DNA of 64,000 nucleotides from positions 5,289,145 through 5,353,144 of the forward strand of contig RPFO01000253.1 in the NCBI GenBank assembly GCA_009746045.1. Direction: 5' to 3'. This DNA is from Mesostigma viride. Its lineage: Eukaryota; Streptophyta; Mesostigmatophyceae; Mesostigmatales; Mesostigmataceae. The position numbers and the translations under genes were made by a program. The notes beneath the pieces were generated by a model, which made no database searches, had not been told where the DNA came from, and saw nothing but the letters and a program-made list of their open reading frames with translations. Every line of letters begins with the position of its first letter. Position 1 is the stretch's first letter. Shown one piece after another: positions 19,576-29,596 of the stretch.

Positions 19576-21484
19576 TTAAGGGGACGGGACATATCGGAAT
19601 TTTTTGGCGCCAAAAAATTCGCGCCGGTACCCCCGGACCGTGAAATTGTGGTGCACAATGCGCCCACCTCGTGCGGAGGTGGCCATGGCGACGTGCGTTT
19701 AGTAAAAATTTGCCTAATCGGCCAGGCGACAAGCGAAAAATGTACGCCGGTGGTTTTAAACGATGTACTAGTATGATGTTTCATAGCCAGATATGCACAA
19801 TTTGAAAAGTCGGTGCCTTTCTTAATCCATATTTGCACGGGGGTCTAATCCAAAAATCTGGCCGCATATATTAATTTAGAATGCGTGCCTGCGACGGTAG
19901 AATTTCAGATTTGTGGGTTATATTGATGCAGGAAGAAGCGTTTAGTAATAGAAACCGTGAAAACATCCTAAGCGGCTTCGATCTGCGGCCATTTCCCGTC
20001 ATTTCTGAAATGATATCGTTCAGGCCTGCGCGATCCGCGGTCAAGCCATCCATGGCTGGCTGGCTGTCTCGCGCGCCTGGGTAGGAAATAAAGCCGGCCG
20101 TGGTACGTTCATTTGCCGCATGTCACCGCCCAGTCTGTTTGCGCTCTAAATGTTCCTGGCATGAAGCTTTGGCGCCGATTCCGGGTGTTCTTGCTGTTTT
20201 GTTCGCCACTTGTTGCAGTTGCGCTATCTGATTTTCCGCAGGTTTCAATGTTTTGCCTTATGCTGCGTATGCCATGCTTCTTAAAGCTAGCAAGAGTTGA
20301 TCGGGCAGTTTTGCGGCTCTGCTACACTTTGTTTTATTGAGTTTTTCATATGGTTGACATTGTATATTGCGTAGTCAAGGACCCTAGCTGCCTGGGAGCG
20401 GCATCAACGTTGCAAGGAGCTGGCGAGCTCATAAACGCTTGTCTTGGCTCTTCAGCCTGCTGGAAAACAAGGTGTGAAGTTGTAGGGAAGGTGAGCATGT
20501 GTGATATAGTTATCTCCTTCCTATATGTTTTGCTTCCATTAAACATGGCTGGGGCTTCCTAGATGATAAGGATCAGGTGCTTATTATGACAATATTAAAG
20601 GATGGCCCTTTTATCCTTTAGCATCATGACTGGGTATTAGCTATGAGGTGATTCCCGCAAGTGGGCATGCCTGCTTGCGTAATGATTTAAGAGTCGGTGG
20701 ATGTCTTCTTCAAGCATCTAGCATTTGCTTTACGTGCTTCTGCCCAATTTGCAGGGGGCAAGCTCAGGAATGTGCTTATGGTGTCCCTCATGCCACGGTG
20801 TACCAAGCATGCAGGATGGCAGCTATAACATGATGTACTAAGGGCAAACTAGCTCAGAATGACCTGGGATTTTGTGGCAAGCTTTTTAACATCATAAATG
20901 AATTAATTTGACTTGGTTTGGCCCAGTTGGTGGTGGGCTAGGGTGTAATAGGTCTGTTGTTTGTGCTCATAACCGGGATTTTCTGTCATTTTTTTTTTGC
21001 ATGTTTACACCCATCAACATGAGTAAACGTGCTCAGAATGAGCTCAAACTTTGTGAGAGTGAAACTCCCACCCTAGGCCTAGTATAAATATCATCACTGA
21101 CCCAGTTGCATGTGTCTACTATTTGATTAATTTTTTTAGGACCAAAAAAATACGTGTTTTGGGCTAAACCCCATCAAATAGTCTAAACGTGCTTATTTTG
21201 TGGTCCTGAGTAGCCAGATTTATTTGCAAGGGTGGGGATTTTAGGAAAATATGTGGTTTGGTCACATTATGTTTGCCCAATCTCCTAAGAAAAATCGGCC
21301 AAAAATAGCGTCTTTTTCTATTTTTAGCTCATAACTGGGTCATGCTAGGGGGTAGTACCACCCCCAAGTGGCTGGAAATTTTTTTTTTCACATATTTATG
21401 GTTCCCAAGCATCACTGGATTTTAATCCCATGCACAGGTCTGTTTTCCAGAAAAGTGCACTTTAGATATGTCCCATCCCCTTAA
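19576..21484. mobile_element. TTAA-flanked TIR element, copy 1 (family F)
   Basis: TTAAGGGGACGGGACATATC (19576-19595) is the inverted match, with one mismatch, of 21465-21484. The same TIRs and internal words (AAAAATAGCGTCTTTTTC, AAAAGTGCACTTTAG) delimit a second copy at 52770-61805. TTAA on both outer ends suggests target duplication of TTAA, as in piggyBac-type transposons, but the GGGG start is not a piggyBac signature I know. No transposase frame is present. Confidence 0.8.
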
Positions 21485-22833
21485 CCCATAGTCCGTAGTA
21501 AACTACCCGACCTGTCGGGTAGTTTGACTAACGGTCGAATTTCGCGCCGCGCCGTGAGCGCCGCGCCACCTGTGACGGATGTCAGTGGTCCGGTGGGTCC
21601 GGGAACACTTAGGGACGAAGGTGATGCATAGGTTTGGGGGTAATATTCGCCATAGCCTGGTAATTACAACGTGCATTGAGAATGTATCACGTGACTTTGG
21701 CGGGAAAATTTCGCTCGCGCGCGCGCGTAATGAGATATGGCTGACAACGTGCCGCTGTCACGAAATTTTTGCGTCTCACGGCTTGAAACGCTTCAGAATG
21801 TTGCTCAGAATGACGATGCATGATTTTCGTAGGTCAGGCACCGCCAGATTTATAGGGTTAGGAAAATACAGGTAGGAAAATATGACTTTCCTGGTCGTCA
21901 GTTCCAGATGAGTCATAGCTTGTCATAGGTCGATTTTCTCCCTATGGCCGGGCAATCTGCGCCAGCCCGGGCATCCAGTTTCGGTAAGGGACGTCAGCTG
22001 CAGCGTTTGCTGAGAATGCGGACTAGTTTAGTGGCCATCTTTGCACGGAACATCGACCTGGTAGCCATGGTGGATCATGAAGTATGCGGCTATGGCGGCC
22101 TTTGCCTGTGGATCATCAGTATGTGTGAGATATGAGGGTCCCGGCCAGCGGAATCCGGGTAGGGCATGAACGAGCCAGGTACGACAACGTATTTGCGTGT
22201 TGTTTGCAGCGGAATACGTATCCCATGCATTATGAATGACGATTTTATCCATGCATATTTCAGCAAGTTCCATGCCTGTTGTAAAGAGTGGTATTAGCCC
22301 TGAAAGTGCCCAGTTTTGGGCATTTCTCTGGAGTATACCACTCCGTCAGTGCAGGTAGGCAACGTGTTTGTATTCCAGCACTTTTGGCAGCCTTTGATAG
22401 CTTGTTATAATGCATTATTGTGCTGCATGTCATAGATAGCTGTTTTCACGCTCGTAACCCACACACATGTATGAGCACGTTATATAGGGGTAATGGGTTA
22501 TCCGGGTGGTCTGACCCAAGGAAACCCCCATTGGACTATCCAACTAAGTTGTCCAATGTTGGTATTGAGATTTCCTGCCCTCCCTGGGAAGTTAGGGGGG
22601 GGTAGACTTTTCCTTGGGGAAAAAAGATCGTCTTTTGGCCAGCTTTGACTGGAGCTATCATCCAAATGCTTTGATAAAGCCAAGGTATTATTGCATATTC
22701 TGAAAGCCCTTGAAGTGTAGATACTCCTAGCATCTTGGTTGGGGGTATTTGGAGTTGTGGCCTGTAAGTTATGATTTTTTTCATTTTCAGGGGTATAAAA
22801 GTGCCAAAAATGGGTCAGCGGACTATGGGTTAA
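21481..22833. mobile_element. TTAA-flanked TIR element (piggyBac-like MITE, family G)
   Basis: TTAACCCATAGTCCG (21481-21495) is the exact inverted match of 22819-22833. TTAA target sites with TIRs beginning CCC are typical of piggyBac elements. It shares its left TTAA with the right TTAA of the neighbouring family F copy. A 26-bp palindrome lies near the left end (21500-21525). It has 1.35 kb with no transposase. Confidence 0.75.
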
Positions 22834-22875
22834 TTAATTAATTAATTAATAGACACGTGATGGAATGGATGGTGT

Positions 22876-23216
22876 AAGCTATCTAGGTCCTAGTTACAGG
22901 GTTGTGGGCACCACGGCCCGATTCGCTATGAATGCCATACTGTACACACGGTCACACACGGAGCCCCCACATGAGACTTGGGGGTGGTCTCCTTCATCAC
23001 TGCTTGCCATCTATCCTTGCGCACCATCTGCCTCCATATATTACAGACAAACCAGGAGGCTGCCCGGGTGTGAGCCCGTCTCGTCTAGGATAGCACATGT
23101 CCATGCCGAGTCTATCACGGAAAGCCCACGGGTGGCGGCCCTGCCGCGCGCGGCCTGGGGCACGCCAGGTGAGGACATAACACCCAGGCTGGGCGGGCTT
23201 GGTGCCAGCTAGTCTA
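22876..23216 (-). repeat. Right arm of inverted LINE-derived repeat
   Basis: Inverted copy of 19113-19460. On the minus strand it runs into a (TTAA)n tract at 22830, mirroring the other arm. Confidence 0.65.
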
Positions 23217-23607
23217 TCTGATGTTGTGTCTACCTAATCTGTGCGGGCCAGGTGCCCGGCTATAGGCCCAGGCACCTCAGTGCCTGAGATCGAATGTGGG
23301 AAACATAGGGCAAATCAGCCTACCGAATCCTCATCACTAATAATGTGCAATTACCAAAGGGGATGTCAAGGGCCTTGCGCGGCATCTTGGTGACGTTGCC
23401 ATCCAGTCGTTGCTCCAGCTCCTGCGTCAATGTCCAGGTCTCGGCGCCGGACGGGAGGTTAGGATCGTCTGAATGACGACCTAGTTGAAGAGGTCACGCT
23501 TGAGGCATGCACACATGTACATCACTGGCTAAATAATGCTATTCATCATCTGGTATGGGGCCCCAAATAGGCGTACATGTACAAGGCCACGTTGGCTATA
23601 GGCCTTA

Positions 23608-23988
23608 CTATTCTACACTACTACTGCTATAGTCCCCTAGGCTGGGGTGGCTGAGGGTGCTGGGGCAGCGGGGGTCGCTTGCTAGGGCTTGTGGCCGACG
23701 TAGATGACCGCCCACTTCCAGTACACCGGCTTCCACGCCGTGGTCTGCCAGAGCTGGAGGTAGTCGGGCATACTGTAGCTCCCGTCGCCGTTGTCGTTGC
23801 GCCAGGGTCAAGTCGTCGTCCAAGGTGTAGTGAGTCCTCTCAAGCCGCTTGCGGCGTCTGAGAAACGAAATCTTGTCCGCCGGGTAACTTCTCAAAGATG
23901 AGCACCAGCGGAGGCGGTCCCACGGCCCACCTGACCCCGCAGGCGGGGAAGGCGGTGGGCCTCCTGGCAGCTTGATCTTCCACCTCAT
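23608..23988 (-). pseudogene. LINE ORF1-like fragment, minus strand
   Basis: The minus strand encodes RKRLERTHYTLDDDLTLAQR followed by RRREL, the same motif as 18370-18660. A frameshift separates it from the downstream YWKWAVIYVGHKP segment. It is the ORF1 portion of the LINE whose 3' end is 22876-23216, and the two lie in the expected order on the minus strand. Confidence 0.55.
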
Positions 23989-24067
23989 GCTGACTTAAGC
24001 TAGGGCCACTCATGCTGACTAATAAGGTGCTGCCCATGATCTAGTCCGGCGTGGGCCTCAACAACGT

Positions 24068-25239
<1,172 letters not shown>

Positions 25240-25516
25240 GTGCTGATGACTAGCTAGAGAGTAGGAAGTATATATCACTTATTAGTAGGGCCTCGGCCGG
25301 CCTAAATTACCTCAATTGCCAAAACAGGTTTGCAGGCAGTATTTTGACAGTTCAAATGAATTAATTAATAATTACACGAAACTGCGCCGCGTAAGCATAC
25401 CCTCTCAGACAACTACCCTAGTCCTTCCACGACGTTGGATATTTGCCATGCATCCGAGAATCTAGTATGTATTTAATTTTGTGTTTCTAATATCTGGTGG
25501 TACTCTGTAATGCCAC
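25240..25516. other. Unassigned spacer with a diverged (TTAA)n block
   Basis: It contains GAATTAATTAATAATT near 25357 followed by a diverged copy of the block seen at 18231. Nothing else recognised. Confidence 0.4.
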
Positions 25517-25746
25517 TTAAGATCACTGAGCTCCCAAGAAGACCAGCATTTGATTGAATACAATAAGTGGAGCCCTGCCATGCACAAATGCAGCAGTTAA
25601 CAGTGGCCTTAAGGTTTCTCAATCCGCACGCGGAAGCAAGAAGCCTCCAGGGTGGGAGGGAGGGGAAAGAAACAATTGCGGATCATTGCCTGCCTAGCTT
25701 GCTTAAGGCATGGCCCGCCGACACACAAGCTGACATCATCCTAAAT
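25517..25746 (+). repeat. Repeat family R, partial copy
   Basis: Runs from TTAAGATCACTGAGCTCCC to CATCCTAAAT and is near-identical to the first part of the unit at 53702-54448. It stops exactly where gypsy coding sequence starts, so it marks the 3' truncation point of element D. Confidence 0.8.
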
Positions 25747-26908
25747 GCTGCCATGCGTGGCAACAATACACCACAGCTAACAATTCTTGCTGGTGGACAG
25801 GGTAGTTGCGCTCCGCAGGGAGCATAGTCCTAGAAATGTACTCTATCGGTTGCAAACCCTGACCCTGATCCTGAAGGAGAACACCACCTATGGCTACCTT
25901 ACTAGCATCTGTAGCTACCACGAAGGGTTTTGTAGTATCTGGCAGGATGAGAACAGGAGGAGTGAGGAAGAGGGATTTTAAACAAACAAAGGCAGACTGA
26001 CACTCATCACTCCAAAGGAAAGGAATATCTTTCTTTAATAGGTGATTTATGGGGGCCGCTTTAGTGGCGAAACGAGGAATAATGCGCCTATAATATGAGG
26101 CAATACCTAGGAAACTACGTAAACTCTTAACATCAGTAGGGGTAGGCCAATCCTGAATCGACTTGGTTTTATCCGGGTCAGTAGCGACACCGGCATCTGA
26201 TAACACATGGCCTAAAAAGGGTACACTCCTACCAGAGCGCACTTTAGCACGGCGAGCCCACAAAGAATTTTCAGCCATTATCTCTAAAACCTTCTTTAAA
26301 TCACGGAGGTGTGTTTCAAAATCTGGAGAAAAAATAAGAATATCATCTAAGTAAGCCTGGGCACAGGAACGATCGTGCTTGGCTAAAGAAACAGAGGAGA
26401 AGGAAGGATCTTTTAAATCAGAGGACACTTGGGGGAGGTGAGAATTGCCCATAACAGGCCTAAGAACTTCATTCATCAGCATCTGAAAGGAAGCAGGAGA
26501 GTTACATAGTCCCATAGCCGCTACTCTAAACTGGTAATGCCCAAAAGGGGTAGCAAACGCAGTTTTATGACAATCCTCAGGCGCTATTCGCAGCTGCCAA
26601 AAGCCATCTGCACAGTCCAACACGATGCAACATATAGAACCTTTAACCTTATTAAATATATCATCAATACGAGGTAGAGGATATTTATTAGACTTCACGG
26701 TCGGATATCATTTAACTTCCTATAATCAGTAACTAAACGAAAATTGCCATTTGGCTTAGGCACTAAAAGAACACCAGCTGAGTAGGGGGAGTTACTAGGT
26801 TCTCTTAATCCTGCTTCTAATAGTGACACTAAAATCTGTTTTAATTCCTTTAACTCGGTAGGGCCCATTCGGTACATCGGAGAATGCGTAGGAACAGCAC
26901 CGTCTTTG
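25747..26908 (-). pseudogene. pol: Element D reverse transcriptase and RNase H (partial)
   Basis: The upstream frame holds MYRMGPTELKELKQ and VPKPNGNFRLVTDYRKLND, the typical gypsy RT start. A missing base near 26698 shifts the frame. The downstream frame opens with VKSNKYPLPRIDDIF and includes the catalytic YLDDILIFS (about 26353-26327), then the RNase H start (FVVATDASKVAIGGVL) and ERNYPVHQQELLAVV. About 25 extra residues precede YLDD compared with most gypsy RTs. The sequence stops after CHAWQH at the truncation. Reverse transcription would be its role, but this copy is dead through the frameshift and loss of integrase. Confidence 0.85.
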
Positions 26909-26913
26909 ATAAC
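26909..26913. repeat. Target duplication of second Copia-class element (left)
   Basis: ATAAC, repeated at 35295-35299. Confidence 0.88.
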
Positions 26914-27567
26914 ATTTGCGCAGCAACTCGTCAGCAGAGCTTGTGAGCTCCTGGTCCTTGCCGGCTGGAATGACCCAAGGCTGCTGGCTAGCAACCTTTA
27001 TCCTCACACCAGGCCTACGACCCTCGATAGGCTCGCCACTCGTCGTGACGACCAAGGTTCGTGTGTGAAGACGCTCGATGCCTCGTTGAGCCTCGAGCTA
27101 TATGCAACCTCGTTCCATCCTTGTTCCTCGGTCATGAGCAACGCTGGGCAACGCTACATTGCCAGAGCCTCGTATCGCTGCCTTGCATCCTCGTTGCAGG
27201 CAGCATACAGGAATCTCTGGCTATCCTGTGTCTAGGACAGCACAGGACCTGCCACAGTCCTGCAAGGACTTACATCCTTGCAGACCTGCTGGCTGGTTAC
27301 TGGCTTCTACTAGCCACAGTACCGTTGAGCCCTCAGTACACTGTGTCCCAGTCACGTGAGAGTCCAGGCTAAGCCTGTGCAGGCACGGCCTGCCACGTGT
27401 CCTGTCCACTATGCCCTGAGTGTGCACCGCCCTCGCCCACCGGTCGGCAGTACTTCGGGACTTGATAACTTTCTAGTCCCTTGTCTGTTCTAGGCGGTTG
27501 ACACGGCGTTGGAAAGGTCTCCTCAACCTGCATCCATCTAGCACATTGGTGCCCCAATATGCTAACT
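26914..27567 (-). repeat. 3' LTR of second Copia-class element
   Basis: 654 bp. On the coding strand it starts AGTTAGCATATTGG and ends GCGCAAAT, so it lacks TG...CA ends. Two visible differences from 34641-35294. Confidence 0.92.
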
Positions 27568-28497
27568 CCAACCCTTTCTTGTTTTGGAGCTTGGACCAGC
27601 CTGAGAACCTATCAGCCACTGTCCCCACAAGCCTTGAACATCTGATCCCTCCCAGAGACCAGACCTGCCTTTTCTTTTGGAACCTGAGGTGCCTCCAAAT
27701 ATTAGCTAGGCCTGCTCATTGGTTCAAAGGTTGCCCTCTGACCCACATGACATCCCAACCCTTTCTTTGGGAACCTGGTGTAGATTAAAGTTAGGTCTTC
27801 ACTTAGTCAGAGGAGTTTGGATAGAGGAGTCCATGAACGTACTATTGTGAGTTCCTGGTCATCCAGTTATCACAGGCGCCCGTTCATATGGCGCCCGCCA
27901 CGGAGCCTCCTTTATCTTTTAAATCCTTCCAAAGACTGAGAGAGCCCTGACAAATGTTAGCCAACACATGGGGAGCCCATGTCCTCACTGAGTACTCAGG
28001 ATTCATACATGCCAGGCTGAGGTCAGCTGGGGAATCGAACCCCACCCCATATCCTCCAGGTTTGGATCAGCTCCTGGAACTGAGCATCACAAACAACAAG
28101 ACATGACAATAACAAGATTATGTTTTATTATAAAGAGTATAACCCATAGTGAGGCCCCTGGCAACCACGTCCAACATGGTCACACAACCAGGGATTTTAT
28201 TAGCATGCAACAGGTTGGTTACAGAGAATATATACAAATGTACAGCAACCTGTTAGAGCCAACACTTGGGCTGCCCTTGCAGGGTCCATTCCATGAAGAC
28301 CCAAGGCCCATTACAAAGTCCTTAAGACTCTTCTGCAGCTCCATGACAGAGCCAGGCGAAATTCTCAGCCAGGGGAGTGACTCCACCCTGACCCCTGTCC
28401 AGCAGAGTGTGTCTGAACTCTGAAGGACCTGCTGTCAGCCACCACGTGGCTGCCCAGCCCACTGGGATGCCTCCCACCTAGAGCAAGGCTGTTTGGT
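27568..28497 (-). other. 3' noncoding region and polypurine tract
   Basis: The minus strand reads ACAAGAAAGGGTTGG directly before the LTR, the same junction as element A. The other 900 bp between the RNase H stop and this tract show no convincing frame. CCAACCCTTTCTT-type words recur near 27568 and 27756, so there may be an earlier polypurine tract copy. Confidence 0.6.
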
Positions 28498-29334
28498 CTA
28501 CTCTGGCCCTCCCCCCTTGGAGGCCATGAGCCCACGAAGCAAAGGGTATTGCAGCTCAGCCTTCTCCTCCAGCTTGGTGAGAGCATCTGCAGGGTTGTCC
28601 ACGCCAGCCACATGTTCAATGTTAGCTAAGCAAGACATTTCCTTGAGCAACAAATAATCAAGGTCCCTGCTCCTGGCCAGCTGCCTGTGCACAAACTGCA
28701 CCATGCCCATGCTGTCAGTTCTTACCAGTGTGTGCATCTGCAACCGACAGGAAGCCACTTGACATAGCTGGTAAAATAGCTCCCTCAAGTAAAGAGCAGT
28801 ATGAAGCCCTTCACAGATTGCCCTGCACTCAGCAATGTCACTGCTGGGAGTTACCCTGTTCTGCAACCGACTGTACCAGCAGACCAGAGAGGACTGTTCC
28901 TGCACCAGGGATATTAATGCTGCTGCACGGCCCCTGACCTCTGTGACCTTCCTACTATCCATAGAACTGTCCACATAGAGCATCATGTCAAAAGGCCTGT
29001 ACAAATCCAAAGGACCCAGCATGAGAGGGGGAGACATGCGAACAGCCTCTACCACTCTCTCAGCACCCACCTCAACCAGTTGGGAATCGGTCAACCGACT
29101 CAGTACCAACAGGTCAGGAGCACAAATGCTGGCCAGCCATGCCAACATACCTCGTATTGTTGCACATCTGGCCTGGGTGATGGGCTCCTGCAAGGCATCT
29201 ATGATCTGCTGAGGATAATCCTTACCACCCTCCAGCTGGATGGACCATGTACCCTGCTTGGACCAAGGTCGCCTGCATTCCACAAAACACCATGGGCTCA
29301 TTCTCAACCATGTACTGGATCTTACCCAGTTCAA
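28498..29334 (-). CDS. pol: Second Copia-class element: RNase H and RT C-terminus
   Basis: The frame carries TIRGMLAWLASICAPDLLVLSRLTD, matching GKLNWLACTTSPDLAVLSRLTD of element A, and then RNase H: LYVDSSMDSRK (Asp), SSDIAECRAICEG (Glu), VRTDSMGMVQF (Asp), NPADALTKL near the end. The stop at 28498 is at the expected point. It is separated from the upstream RT frame (29596-29222) by a frameshift near 29320. RNase H degrades the RNA strand during reverse transcription. Confidence 0.8.
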   Translation of the reverse strand: MNWVRSSTWLRMSPWCFVECRRPWSKQGTWSIQLEGGKDYPQQIIDALQEPITQARCATIRGMLAWLASICAPDLLVLSRLTDSQLVEVGAERVVEAVRMSPPLMLGPLDLYRPFDMMLYVDSSMDSRKVTEVRGRAAALISLVQEQSSLVCWYSRLQNRVTPSSDIAECRAICEGLHTALYLRELFYQLCQVASCRLQMHTLVRTDSMGMVQFVHRQLARSRDLDYLLLKEMSCLANIEHVAGVDNPADALTKLEEKAELQYPLLRGLMASKGGGPE

Positions 29335-29596
29335 ACCGTTTCTGGATCCTGGCCAGAGTCAACTCTTGCCAAGTGGGATGGCCCAGGAGATGCAGATCAT
29401 CACCATGCAGGGAGGCAAACGCTGGCAGCCCCTCATAGCTACCCTGAAACAGACAAGGATCAACTGGAGAGACTGAGAGACCACAGACAGACCTGAGGTA
29501 CTTCTCCAAGCTCTTCCTCCAGATGATGGGACTCGATCTAAGGCCTTCACGCCTTTGAGAATCCTCAAATACCTCGTCTTCAGCTCTGCCCTCCAC
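29222..29596 (-). CDS. pol: Second Copia-class element: RT palm with catalytic GDD
   Basis: The frame continues RT after a shift from the main frame: IIWRKSLEKYLRSV, then ASLHGDDLHLLGH, which holds the catalytic Asp pair, then ARIQKRFELGKIQYM. Element A has FVHADDCDCLG at the same place. Frameshifts on both sides mean this copy cannot make a complete RT unless they are sequencing errors. Confidence 0.75.
   Translation of the reverse strand: MEGRAEDEVFEDSQRREGLRSSPIIWRKSLEKYLRSVCGLSVSPVDPCLFQGSYEGLPAFASLHGDDLHLLGHPTWQELTLARIQKRFELGKIQYMVENEPMVFCGMQATLVQAGYMVHPAGGW

Noticed and set aside
26906-27372. Repeated plus-strand frames shared with 34624-35099
   Set aside because: They are antisense frames of the LTR of the second Copia-class element.
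28018-28046. GGGGAATCGAACCCC resembling a tRNA T-arm on the minus strand
   Set aside because: No acceptor, D or anticodon arms can be placed around it. It lies in a retrotransposon 3' noncoding region.
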